From CAZWKQ01 sp964634005 (lineage in GTDB: Bacteria > Bacteroidota > Bacteroidia > Bacteroidales > JACABE01), in contig CAZWKQ010000030.1 of the NCBI GenBank assembly GCA_964634005.1, forward strand, positions 1-18,150: DNA of 18,150 bases. The letters are read 5' to 3'. The translations under genes and the position numbers were made by a program. Positions 1 through 7,542 of this stretch are shown here, piece by piece. The notes under the pieces are model-generated. The model was not told where the DNA came from and did not search any database. It saw only the letters and a program-made list of their open reading frames with translations. How positions within the stretch are numbered: position 1 is the first letter of the stretch; each line of letters begins with the position of its first letter.

Positions 1-2
1 AC

Positions 3-22
3 AGAAGATCTCAGGGTCTTCT
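3..22 (+). terminator. possible terminator of a gene left of the window
   Basis: A 7-bp stem pairs AGAAGAT (3-9) with GTCTTCT (16-22), including one T-G wobble, around a six-base loop. It is followed by a pyrimidine-rich TTCTCTTA stretch and a T-run near 33-38. It may end a plus-strand gene lying left of the window. The stem is short and the T-tract is interrupted, so confidence is low. I see no gene in 23-222. Confidence 0.35.
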
Positions 23-222
23 TTCTCTTAAATTTTTTATCGGACAATAGTGATAAATATTAAAGAGTTGCCGAGTGGTTTTTACTTATTAAAAATATTA
101 AAAAGCAATTTAATAATAACTGAAAAAATTGTAAAAAAATAAACTTCTACCAGCTGCCACTGTAGGCATTTAAAATGGCGAATAGCCGCAAATGTTGTAT
201 ATAATTTTTTTAAAAAATATCT

Positions 223-1140
223 ATGACAAAATTTGTTTTAATTATAGTTTTAAGTTTAGCATTATTTATATCTTCTTGTAAAAAAGATGAATATTTGGAC
301 AAACAAACATCTTTTATTCAGAAACTACCTTTATCTGTCCAATCTCAAATTTTGTGGTTTTGCGACTATGAAGACCAATCGTTTAAAAAATGGGAAGATG
401 AAGGAACAGAAACCTATTATTCAGGTGGTGGAATTTTTATAACAGATCATTTAAACAGTTCTTATGGAATAGAAAATACAGTGAAAAATTCAGGTAAATA
501 TTCTGCCTATACAACCATCAAAAATGCTTTAACCCCGGGTGAAAATAAAGCTGTAAGGTTAATGAGATGGACTGATAAAGCTTGGAATAACGGTGGAGAA
601 TACTTTCCTAAAAAAGCTTATTATAGTACTTTTTTTTTGATACAATATCCATACAATCCTGCAAAAAATTCTGAAAACGATCCATTCGGTGATGGTGGTT
701 GGTGGAATATTTTTCAATTTAAATCAAAAAATAATGCTGGTTCTCAGCCTGTTGTCTCACTTGATATGTATAATCAAAAGGGAGCAATGTATTTAGGCTT
801 AATCATTAAAGATTATACAGATGATAATTCATCAGATTACAATCAGGATTATATCGAGCAATCAAATCCAGTCGCATTAAAAGTAGGTGAATGGAATCAT
901 ATTGAAATGTATTTTGAAAAAGCAAGTGATTACACTGCCAAAATAATTGTTTGGCAAAATGGAATAAAAATATTTGAAAAAAACAACATTCGAACAGTTC
1001 TTCCTAATGATGATACAGCTCAATGGGGTATTGGTAATTATACAGATTATGTTACCGGTGGTAAAGTTCCGGGTACTGCTACAATATATTTTGATGATGC
1101 AATTGTAAGTAAAATTAAAATCAGTGATTATATTCATTAA
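223..1140 (+). CDS. lipoprotein with heparin-lyase-like / LamG-like jelly-roll domain
   Basis: A 305-residue protein with a lipoprotein signal: a hydrophobic segment at residues 4-17, then SSC with Cys19 as the likely lipidated residue, so it is probably anchored in the outer or inner membrane. The mature part (about 45-300) looks like a concanavalin-type beta-sandwich. It contains WWNIFQFKSK at 160-169, KVGEWNHIEMYFE at 220-232 and a C-terminal TIYFDDAIVS at 287-296. This set is typical of polysaccharide lyase (heparinase I-like) and LamG-type domains in Bacteroidota. By family it would bind or cleave an extracellular polysaccharide. Catalytic residues cannot be assigned by eye, so it may be a non-catalytic binding protein. 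No Shine-Dalgarno is seen before the ATG, which is normal for this phylum. It stands alone, with no SusC/SusD pair nearby. Confidence 0.7.
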   Translation: MTKFVLIIVLSLALFISSCKKDEYLDKQTSFIQKLPLSVQSQILWFCDYEDQSFKKWEDEGTETYYSGGGIFITDHLNSSYGIENTVKNSGKYSAYTTIKNALTPGENKAVRLMRWTDKAWNNGGEYFPKKAYYSTFFLIQYPYNPAKNSENDPFGDGGWWNIFQFKSKNNAGSQPVVSLDMYNQKGAMYLGLIIKDYTDDNSSDYNQDYIEQSNPVALKVGEWNHIEMYFEKASDYTAKIIVWQNGIKIFEKNNIRTVLPNDDTAQWGIGNYTDYVTGGKVPGTATIYFDDAIVSKIKISDYIH

Positions 1141-1310
1141 ATCTAAACAAAACAAAAGCTTAGTGTCATCATTTGCTGGATTTAGTGCTGTATGATACCG
1201 AAATTTTCTGTTGTTTCGAAAACCAACAAACTTTTTTATACCAAAACATCATGTAAATGAAAGAAACTATAAACTGATTATAAGTTGAGTGTTTATTAAT
1301 TTTGATTATA

Positions 1311-1344
1311 ATGAAAAAAATGGAAAATAAATTATTTACTAATA
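1311..1344 (+). other. out-of-frame start of the lipocalin gene (A7 run)
   Basis: An ATG at 1311 is followed by seven A's (1314-1320) and TGG. Read as written, this frame ends at a TAA after 19 codons. With six A's the frame becomes M-K-K-W-K, then a hydrophobic stretch, then runs directly into the lipocalin frame, placing the lipoprotein cysteine at residue 22. The open frame that reaches the lipocalin has a TGA at 1312-1314 and no ATG, GTG or TTG between that stop and 1345. The segment therefore looks like the lost N-terminus of the gene, displaced by one base in a homopolymer. Confidence 0.7.
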
Positions 1345-1845
1345 ATGGCAATAATTATGATTGGATTTAATTCTTGTGCTAAAATACCTAAAGGAGCAGT
1401 TGCTGTTCAACCTTTTTATAAAGAAAAATATCTTGGCAAGTGGTATGAAATTGCAAGATTGGATTTTAAATATGAAAAAAATTTGAACAACACTACTGCA
1501 GAATATTCCTTGAATGATGATGGAACAATAAAGGTTTATAATAAAGGATATAATACTATTAAGAATAAATGGGTACAAGCAATTGGCAAAGCCAAATTTG
1601 TTGGAAAAGAAAATATAGCTATGCTAAAAGTTTCATTCTTTGGCCCATTTTATTCCGGATACAATGTAATTGCAATTGATAAGGATTACAAATATGCTTT
1701 GGTTGCCGGAGAGAATATTAAATATTTATGGATACTTTCTCGTGATACAAACATACCTGATGATTTAAAAGATAAATATTTGAAGATTGCAGAAGGGATA
1801 GGATATAATATAAATAATCTTATATGGATTAAACACGATAAATAG
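1345..1845 (+). CDS. blc: bacterial lipocalin (Blc-like), N-terminus frameshifted
   Basis: A 166-residue open frame with the lipocalin signature GKWYEIARLD at residues 31-40. It also has the Blc-type segments VSFFGPFYSGYNVIA (96-110) and ALVAGENIKYLWILSR (118-133). Bacterial lipocalins are eight-stranded barrels anchored in the outer membrane by lipidation. They bind lipids such as lysophospholipids and are linked to envelope stress or repair. In this frame the signal peptide is only MAIIMIGFNSC, with no basic N-region, which is too short for export. A full lipoprotein signal (177 residues in all, Cys22) appears if one A is removed from the A7 run at 1314-1320. The family call is secure. Whether the gene is broken, phase-variable, read by slippage, or a sequencing error cannot be told from one sequence. 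Confidence 0.88.
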   Translation: MAIIMIGFNSCAKIPKGAVAVQPFYKEKYLGKWYEIARLDFKYEKNLNNTTAEYSLNDDGTIKVYNKGYNTIKNKWVQAIGKAKFVGKENIAMLKVSFFGPFYSGYNVIAIDKDYKYALVAGENIKYLWILSRDTNIPDDLKDKYLKIAEGIGYNINNLIWIKHDK

Positions 1846-2078
1846 AAATAAGACCTGTACATGACAAGTGTATTACAAAATAAATGTTTCAGATGTATGC
1901 GAAGTTCATCTCACTCATCAATTTTTTGTTTCGGTTTATAAGAACTTAGATATACAAACCCTTACTTGCCAAATTCTTAAAATTTTGTTCCTCGAATAAA
2001 AAAACTCGAACATAAATTGGCGAAAAACGTTATTATAAATAAAAATTTAAATCATAAACAATTTTAAAATTTATTATC
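1846..2078 (+). other. intergenic, no clear feature
   Basis: This AT-rich spacer lies between the lipocalin and peroxiredoxin genes. I see no open frame of note. No TAnnTTTG-type promoter could be placed with confidence. Weak self-complementarity (TTGCCAAATT near 1967 against AATTGGCGAA near 2015) is too imperfect to call. Confidence 0.4.
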
Positions 2079-2786
2079 ATGGAAGAAAAAGTTATTTCAA
2101 TGCCTCGTATAGGCGAAAAAGCGCCTGAATTTAAAGCAGTAACAACACAAGGGACAATAAATTTCCCTTCTGATTACAAAGGTAGTTGGGTTATTTTATT
2201 TAGCCATCCGGCAGACTTTACACCGGTATGTACGTCTGAGTTTATGACTTTTGCCACAATGGAATCAAAATTCAATGAAGCAAACTGTAAGCTTGTAGGT
2301 TTATCTGTTGACGGTCTTTACAGTCACATTGCATGGTTAAGAACCATAAAAGAAAAGATTGAATACAAAGGGATGAAAAATGTTGAAGTAACATTTCCCT
2401 TGATTGAGGACATAACTATGGAGGTTGCTCAAAAATACGGAATGATTATGCCCGGAGAGAGCAATACCAAAGCTGTTCGTGCAGTATTTGTAATTGACCC
2501 GAATGGAATAATAAGAACCATTATTTACTATCCGCTTAGTTTAGGTCGTAATTTCGACGAATTATATCGTGTTGTTATTGCGTTGCAGGCCGCAGATGAA
2601 TTTAATATAGCTACACCGGCTGATTGGAGACCCGGGGATGATGTTATTGTCCCGACAGCTGGTTCTTGTGGAGTTGCAAAAGAAAGAATGGAAAGTAATG
2701 ACGAAAATATAAAATGCTACGATTGGTTCTTCTGTACAAAAAAGATAGATAAAGATACTATTTTAAAGAAAATACTGAAAAAATAA
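2079..2786 (+). CDS. peroxiredoxin, Prx6 subfamily (archaeal-type)
   Basis: A 235-residue thiol peroxidase, expected to reduce H2O2 and organic peroxides in the cytoplasm. The active-site motif HPADFTPVCTSEF places the peroxidatic cysteine at Cys51. Downstream are LSVDGLYSHIAW (75-86), PLIED (107-111) and AVFVIDPNG (135-143), all standard for Prx6-type enzymes. The C-terminal extension carries Cys197, Cys213 and Cys219. The Cys213/Cys219 pair has the same six-residue spacing as the two C-terminal cysteines of the archaeal thioredoxin peroxidase from Aeropyrum (Cys207/Cys213), so one of them is the likely resolving residue. A second ATG at codon 8 (MPRIGEKAPEF) matches the usual family start equally well. 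The gene stands alone; there is no adjacent oxyR-like regulator or ahpF. Confidence 0.93.
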   Translation: MEEKVISMPRIGEKAPEFKAVTTQGTINFPSDYKGSWVILFSHPADFTPVCTSEFMTFATMESKFNEANCKLVGLSVDGLYSHIAWLRTIKEKIEYKGMKNVEVTFPLIEDITMEVAQKYGMIMPGESNTKAVRAVFVIDPNGIIRTIIYYPLSLGRNFDELYRVVIALQAADEFNIATPADWRPGDDVIVPTAGSCGVAKERMESNDENIKCYDWFFCTKKIDKDTILKKILKK

Positions 2787-2989
2787 AACTCGTAGTCGGT
2801 TACATAGTTCATATTCCATAAGGGTTTTTATGTATTTATGACTCGAAAAATTTCGTGATATTCCTTTCATTATTATGGCTCATTTAAACAGGAAACTAAT
2901 CTCCATTCTCTTATGAAACAAATATGAATCAGTCGGCTGCAATTTTTTTAAAATTTTATAAAATGAACTAATAATTTCAAATAAAATAA

Positions 2990-3580
2990 ATTATTATTAA
3001 GGAAATATTTGAATTATTTATTGATAGTTTAAAATCTCCTAGAAGCTATATCGACAAGATTATTGAAAACAATCAAACTCGACACCAGCTTTTTTTGTTG
3101 ATTTTAACAGGTATTACAACTTCTTTGAATTATGATTTGTATCATTACCTCAGAGGAGAAAAGTCATTGGTAAGTTATTTATTTTTCTCGATTGTTGTCG
3201 GTGGAATTTTTGGTTGGGTATTATTTTATTTTTGGGCATATGCTGTTGCTTTGATAGGAGTGTTCTTTAAATCAAAAACAAGCGGTGAAAATATAGTTAA
3301 TATAATAGCTTACTCTTATGCCCCACTTTTTGCTCTTTTGATAATTGTGATTTTTGAGTTGATTTTTTATTCAATTATTGGTTTTCCACAATCTGCAAAT
3401 TCGTTAGTTCTTGGATTTGCCTTAATTAAATTGATAATTCAATTATATTGTTTGATTTTAATGATAATTGGAGTTTCAAAAGTTCAAGGATTGTCGATTT
3501 TAAAAGGAGTAATCACAATTTTAATACCATGTATTGTGGTGTTTGTTATTGGATATGGTCTAATGATGATTTACAAATAA
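2990..3580 (+). CDS. Yip1-family membrane protein with no ATG at its expected start
   Basis: The protein has about five predicted membrane segments. The motifs AYSYAPLFALLI and GVSKVQGLSILKGV resemble Yip1-domain (PF04893) proteins, whose bacterial role is unknown. The only start-like codon within the main frame is a TTG at 3095, which gives 161 residues. However, the frame stays open upstream to a TAA at 2987-2989. That extra part encodes KEIFELFIDSLKSPRSYIDK, a cytoplasmic N-terminus typical of the family, and extending to it gives about 196 residues, the usual length. No ATG, GTG or TTG is available in the extension before 3095. The codons right after the stop are three ATT in a row. The real start is therefore a rare ATT, a mutated ATG, or a sequence error. 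The gene lies on its own, before a bidirectional terminator. Confidence 0.75.
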   Translation: MIIKEIFELFIDSLKSPRSYIDKIIENNQTRHQLFLLILTGITTSLNYDLYHYLRGEKSLVSYLFFSIVVGGIFGWVLFYFWAYAVALIGVFFKSKTSGENIVNIIAYSYAPLFALLIIVIFELIFYSIIGFPQSANSLVLGFALIKLIIQLYCLILMIIGVSKVQGLSILKGVITILIPCIVVFVIGYGLMMIYK

Positions 3581-3671
3581 AAAAGCTGAACATGGGATGG
3601 AATTAACCGAAAAATAATTAAATAAGATTTGCATAATAATTGGGGTAAATTAGTATAGTTTGTCTAAGGAT

Positions 3672-3712
3672 AAAAAAAAAGAGGTTACAATAAATTGCAA
3701 CCTCTTTTTTTG
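3672..3712. terminator. bidirectional Rho-independent terminator
   Basis: The stem GAGGTT (3681-3686) pairs with AACCTC (3701-3706). It extends inward by CAA/TTG after one mismatch and is closed by a TAAA loop. It is flanked by nine A's on the left and seven T's on the right, so it can end transcription in both directions. It sits between the convergent Yip1 gene (+) and tsf (-). Confidence 0.85.
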
Positions 3713-3728
3713 TTTAAAATAAATCTTA

Positions 3729-4553
3729 TTATGCACCAAGCATCAGACGTTTGAAAGCAGTAACTTTCAAATCTTTATCCATTTGATTCAAATGTTGTTC
3801 AACAGTCTTTTTTGAATCTTTAATGAAATCTTGGCTCAATAATGTACTTTCTTTAAAGAATTTATTCAGTTTACCTTGAGCTATTTGTTCTACCATGTTT
3901 TCGGGTTTACCTTCCTGACGGATAAGTTCTCTGTAGATTTCAAGTTCTTTTTCGATAATTTCGGCAGGAACAGTGTTTTTATCAATTGCAATAGGAGCCA
4001 TTGATGCTATTTGCATAGCAACGTCTTTAGCCAATGCTTCATCACAAACTTTATTGAAACCAACAATAGTAGCAAGACGTGAGCCTTGGTGTATGTATGA
4101 AATTGTCATTGGACTTTCAATAAAATGGTAGTGCGATAATTCAATTTTTTCACCAATTTTTCCAACTTGGTCGGTAATTAAATCGGCAACTTTACTACCG
4201 TTAAGAGTTAAATTTTTCAATTCTTCTTCTGACTTTGGTTTTTCTTTTATTGCCAAGTCTAAAATTGAATGTCCGAAATTTACGAAATCCTGATTTTTTG
4301 CGACAAAATCGGTTTCGCAGTTTAACATAATTATTGCGGCAAAAGTTTTATCATCAGTGGTTTTAGCTATTACTAAACCTTCGTTAGCATCTCTGTCAGC
4401 TCTTTTGCTGGCTAATTTTTGTCCTTTTTTTCTTAAATAGTCTATTGCTTTATCGAAATCGCCTTGGTTTTCTTCCAATGCCTTTTTGCAATCCATCATG
4501 CCGGCACCGGTCATTTGGCGTAATTTATTTACATCTGCAGCGCTAATTGCCAT
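3729..4553 (-). CDS. tsf: translation elongation factor Ts (EF-Ts)
   Basis: The 274-residue guanine-nucleotide exchange factor for EF-Tu, which drives GDP release during translation elongation. The N-terminal UBA-like domain reads LRQMTGAGMMDCKKALEE (residues 11-28), followed by the linker RADRDANEGLV. The invariant TDFVAKN motif that contacts EF-Tu is at 81-87. Length is normal for the Bacteroidota. It starts 34 bases downstream of the rpsB stop and is the last gene of the rplM-rpsI-rpsB-tsf block, ending at the terminator near 3700. Confidence 0.98.
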   Translation of the reverse strand: MAISAADVNKLRQMTGAGMMDCKKALEENQGDFDKAIDYLRKKGQKLASKRADRDANEGLVIAKTTDDKTFAAIIMLNCETDFVAKNQDFVNFGHSILDLAIKEKPKSEEELKNLTLNGSKVADLITDQVGKIGEKIELSHYHFIESPMTISYIHQGSRLATIVGFNKVCDEALAKDVAMQIASMAPIAIDKNTVPAEIIEKELEIYRELIRQEGKPENMVEQIAQGKLNKFFKESTLLSQDFIKDSKKTVEQHLNQMDKDLKVTAFKRLMLGA

Positions 4554-4587
4554 TTTAAAATATTTTAATGGTTATTGAATAATTTTG

Positions 4588-5520
4588 TTATTTAATACCT
4601 GGTTTTTTCTTGATAGAAGTTGGTTTAGCAATGGGTTTTCTTGGTCTTTTACCTGTATTTTCCGATGCTTCCTCTTCTTCTTCTTTCATTTTTTTAGCTA
4701 ATCTTTTTTTGTTTTCTTTAGATTCTTCGTCATCGTCATCATCAATATCTTCAATAGATGATATTCTTGATTCGGTTAAGTTTTCTTCAGTGTAATCGTC
4801 TTCTCTGTCTTCAACTTTTTTGTCTTTATCGAGTTTACGTTCGTTCAAACCTTCTTCAATTGCGTTTACAATTGTTTCGATAATAACTTGTATTGATTTT
4901 GAAGCATCATCATTTGCAGGGATTGGGAAATCGATAAGTTCGGGATTTGTATTTGTATCGACCATCGCAAATGTAGGGATGTTGAGTCTGCGTGCTTCTG
5001 CAACAGCAATATGTTCTTTATTTATGTCAACAATAAAAATTGCTGAAGGTAAGCGGTTCAAATCGGCTATACTTCCCAAATTCTTTTCTAATTTGGCTCT
5101 TTCTCTTGAAATTTGCAGTTTTTCTCTCTTTGAAATATCGGAAAAAGTTTTGTCGTTCATCATTCTGTCGATTGATGACATTTTTTTAACAGCTTTCCTT
5201 ATAGTTGCAAAATTTGTTAACATACCTCCCGGCCAACGCTCGGTTACATAAGGCATATTTATTCTTTTTACTTGTTCGGCAACTATTTCTTTGGCTTGTT
5301 TTTTTGTTGCGACAAACAAAATTTTCTTTCCTGATTTTGCGATTTGTTTGAGAGCTGAAGCTGCTTCTTCTACTTTAGCTACTGTTTTATGAAGATCTAT
5401 AATGTGAATTCCATTACGTTCCATGAAAATATACGGAGCCATTTTAGGATTCCATTTTCTTCTAAGGTGACCGAAATGAACACCTGCATCTAATAATTGT
5501 TCGAAACTTACTCTTGACAT
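4588..5520 (-). CDS. rpsB: 30S ribosomal protein S2 (uS2) with long charged C-terminal tail
   Basis: uS2 of the small subunit. The core (residues 1-228) has the classic DAGVHFGHLRRKWNPKM (11-27), ERWPGGMLTNF (94-104) and VDTNTNPELIDFPIPANDDA (187-206). After the core the protein carries an extra tail of about 80 residues (229-310). The tail is strongly charged: an acidic block with DIDDDDDEE near 258-266, a Lys/Glu stretch near 267-285, and a basic end rich in Lys, Arg and Pro. Most bacterial S2 proteins stop at about 230-260 residues, so this tail is an addition. It is probably flexible. A 113-base leader containing a hairpin separates rpsB from rpsI, and tsf follows 34 bases downstream. Confidence 0.98.
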   Translation of the reverse strand: MSRVSFEQLLDAGVHFGHLRRKWNPKMAPYIFMERNGIHIIDLHKTVAKVEEAASALKQIAKSGKKILFVATKKQAKEIVAEQVKRINMPYVTERWPGGMLTNFATIRKAVKKMSSIDRMMNDKTFSDISKREKLQISRERAKLEKNLGSIADLNRLPSAIFIVDINKEHIAVAEARRLNIPTFAMVDTNTNPELIDFPIPANDDASKSIQVIIETIVNAIEEGLNERKLDKDKKVEDREDDYTEENLTESRISSIEDIDDDDDEESKENKKRLAKKMKEEEEEASENTGKRPRKPIAKPTSIKKKPGIK

Positions 5521-5558
5521 TTAATTATTTTTTTAATTGTTTACTTTCTTTAAAAAAC

Positions 5559-5605
5559 AATTATCAAGTAGTTCTTTAATTTTTGAAAAAGAAGTCTTGA
5601 TAATT
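5559..5605 (-). promoter_or_regulatory. leader hairpin upstream of rpsB
   Basis: In the rpsI-rpsB gap a perfect 10-bp outer stem pairs AATTATCAAG (5559-5568) with CTTGATAATT (5596-5605). An inner 6-bp stem pairs TTCTTT (5572-5577) with AAAGAA (5588-5593). The structure lies 39 bases upstream of the rpsB start in the minus-strand mRNA. It has no following T-run positioned to terminate. In E. coli the rpsB leader mediates S2 autoregulation of rpsB-tsf; a similar role here is an inference from position only. Confidence 0.5.
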
Positions 5606-5634
5606 TAGATACTAAACTGAAAATATTGTATGTA

Positions 5635-6021
5635 TTAACGTTTGCTGAATTGGAATTTTTTACGAGCTTTTTTCTGTCCTGGTTTTTTACGTTCAACCAT
5701 CCTTGGGTCTCTTTTCAAAAGACCTTTAGCTTTTAAAGGAGGACGGTTTTCAGCGTTTACAATACACATAGCTCTTGAAATAGCCAAACGTAAAGCTTCA
5801 GCTTGACCGGTAATACCACCACCATCGAGATTTGCTTTAATATCGAAGCTGCCCTGTTGATTGGTAACTTCAAATGGTTGAGTAACAATGTACTGTAAAG
5901 TGCCGGTTGTAAAATACTCTTTATAATCTCTGTCGTTAACTATTATATTGCCTGTGCCCGGTTTCATGTAAATACGTGCAACGGCGGTTTTTCTTCTTCC
6001 TATTGTATTTATAACTTCCAT
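5635..6021 (-). CDS. rpsI: 30S ribosomal protein S9 (uS9)
   Basis: A 128-residue uS9 of the small-subunit head, whose C-terminal tail reaches the tRNA-binding P site. The diagnostic parts are GRRKTAVARIYMKPGTG (residues 8-24), GGGITGQAEALRLAISRA (67-84) and the basic end KKPGQKKARKKFQFSKR with the conserved terminal Lys-Arg. Length is normal. Its start lies one base after the rplM stop, so the two are almost certainly translated from one message. Confidence 0.98.
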   Translation of the reverse strand: MEVINTIGRRKTAVARIYMKPGTGNIIVNDRDYKEYFTTGTLQYIVTQPFEVTNQQGSFDIKANLDGGGITGQAEALRLAISRAMCIVNAENRPPLKAKGLLKRDPRMVERKKPGQKKARKKFQFSKR

Positions 6022-6022
6022 G

Positions 6023-6478
6023 TTATTTTAATGAATTTAAATTAGTAAGTTTTGGATTTTGTGCCTGATGTGGATGTTCATTTCCGGAATAAACATATAA
6101 GTTTCTGAAAATTGACCTTCCTAAAGTATTTTTTGGCAACATTCCTTTTATTGCTTTCTCAACAACTGAAATAGGTTTGTGAGCCAAAAGTTCTTTAGGA
6201 GTGGTAAATCTTTGACCACCCGGGTAGCCGGTATGTCTTACATACACCTTATCGGTAAGCTTATTGCCTGTTAATCTTATTTTATCGGCATTGATAATAA
6301 TTACATTATCGCCACAGTCAACATGAGGTGTAAAACTTGGCTTATGTTTTCCCCTTAAAACATTTGCAACTTTGGAAGCCAAACGCCCCAAAACTTCATT
6401 CTCGGCATCTATCAGTAACCATTCTTTAGTTACGGTTTGTTTATTCGCCGATACTGTTTTATAACTTAATGTATCCAT
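6023..6478 (-). CDS. rplM: 50S ribosomal protein L13 (uL13)
   Basis: A 151-residue uL13, an early assembly protein of the large subunit that binds 23S rRNA. It shows WLLIDAENEVLGRLAS (residues 20-35), the RHTGYPGG motif (81-88) and VEKAIKGMLPKNTLGR (106-121). It is the first gene of the rplM-rpsI-rpsB-tsf block. A TACTTTTG -7 element lies 56-63 bases upstream. The leader between them contains a small CCCT/AGGG hairpin of unclear meaning. Confidence 0.98.
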   Translation of the reverse strand: MDTLSYKTVSANKQTVTKEWLLIDAENEVLGRLASKVANVLRGKHKPSFTPHVDCGDNVIIINADKIRLTGNKLTDKVYVRHTGYPGGQRFTTPKELLAHKPISVVEKAIKGMLPKNTLGRSIFRNLYVYSGNEHPHQAQNPKLTNLNSLK

Positions 6479-6533
6479 TGTTTATATTAAAATATTTCTA
6501 TTTAAGCAATTTAACCCTCTCAAAAAGGGAGTG

Positions 6534-6541
6534 CAAAAGTA
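6534..6541 (-). promoter_or_regulatory. -7 promoter element of the rplM operon
   Basis: On the minus strand the sequence reads TACTTTTG, an exact match to the Bacteroidota -7 consensus TAnnTTTG. It is followed by CACTCCC, where transcription would begin. No good -33 TTTG was found at the usual spacing; that place is only T-rich. The same TTACTTTTGC string occurs before proS. Confidence 0.6.
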
Positions 6542-6653
6542 AAACTATTTTTTATAATAAAAAAATTTACTAACAGAAATTTGTTTAAAAGTTGATTTTT
6601 TAGAAACCAAAATCATAATTGAGAGCTTTATAAACGTCGGCAAAGCATATTTT

Positions 6654-7529
6654 TTATCGAATAATCTTATAGTTTTTGTATTCGCCAATTCGGTAGCCAG
6701 TAAGTTTCTCAAAATATATCTTGAAATATTCTTTTAGGCTGTATTTTTTATATGAAATATCATAGTCGAACTTCCAGTTTTTTGATGAGATTCTGTCTTC
6801 CATAATTTTTGGATGAGTATCGTTGAACTTTTTCAGTGAACTTATGTTTGAGTAATCAAAATTTTCGCTTTTTGCTACATTTTTTTCTACCCAATTGTCG
6901 TTGTGCCATAATTTATGGAAGTTTTGTTGTTTTTGTTGCATAATATCGGGCCTTTTTACCCAACCGTAATGGTAAATACAAGCATTAATTTTCTTTACGT
7001 TCAGATGTTTGTTATTATTCTTTCTGAAGCCTTGAGCGTCTTTGTAGGAATAAATTTCGCCGTTTGGCCTAATAATTCTTATTTCGTTTCTGTACCATTT
7101 AGGAGAATCGGCAATATAATCGTAGCTGCCGTAAAAATGTAGATAATTAAACAGAAGACCGTCAACTCTTTTATCGTCTTTCCATAGTTTTAGATTTTTT
7201 AATATTTCGGGGTAATATTTTTCGTGAACTACTTCGTCGGCTTGAATATAGAATGCCCAGTCGTAATCTTTGCCGATAGAATTAAGCGCTTTATTGGTTT
7301 CAACTGCCAGAACTTTTCCTCCTTCTCTCAATGATTCATCCCAAACTGTTTCTATAATTCTAATTTTTTCTCCTGCAAATGATTTTATGTAATTTAGAGT
7401 ATCGTCTTCCGATTTGCCGACAGCTATATAAAATTCATCGCACAAAGGCAATACAGACAGTATGGCTTCTTTAACGGGATAATCATACAAAAGAGCATTT
7501 CTTACAAAGCTAAAACCGGCTACTTTCAT
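6654..7529 (-). CDS. glycosyltransferase family 2-like protein
   Basis: A 291-residue protein with a GT-A-type N-terminal half. MKVAGFSFVRNA opens the nucleotide-binding fold, a CDEFYIAVGKSEDDT segment follows at 30-44, and YIQADEVVHE at 94-103 holds the acidic motif at the place where GT-A enzymes usually have DxD. No membrane segment is evident, so it should act at the cytoplasmic side on an unknown acceptor, perhaps a cell-surface glycan. The C-terminal half (about 150-291) is rich in Lys, Tyr and Asn and resembles no domain I can name. It starts 13 bases after the proS stop and is probably cotranscribed with it. Donor and acceptor cannot be predicted. Confidence 0.75.
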   Translation of the reverse strand: MKVAGFSFVRNALLYDYPVKEAILSVLPLCDEFYIAVGKSEDDTLNYIKSFAGEKIRIIETVWDESLREGGKVLAVETNKALNSIGKDYDWAFYIQADEVVHEKYYPEILKNLKLWKDDKRVDGLLFNYLHFYGSYDYIADSPKWYRNEIRIIRPNGEIYSYKDAQGFRKNNNKHLNVKKINACIYHYGWVKRPDIMQQKQQNFHKLWHNDNWVEKNVAKSENFDYSNISSLKKFNDTHPKIMEDRISSKNWKFDYDISYKKYSLKEYFKIYFEKLTGYRIGEYKNYKIIR

Positions 7530-7542
7530 TTAATTTAACGAA

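Noticed and set aside
1297..1304. TAATTTTG matching the -7 consensus before the lipocalin ATG at 1311
   Set aside because: It is too close to the start codon for a normal leader, and there is no TTTG at the -33 spacing. It is likely chance in AT-rich DNA.
4820..5251. 143-codon frame antisense to rpsB
   Set aside because: Shadow of the rpsB codons. The product has no recognisable features and rpsB is certain.
6594..6614. GATTTT/AAAATC hairpin downstream of the glycosyltransferase as a terminator
   Set aside because: Only six A/T-rich pairs, and no T-run follows on the minus strand.
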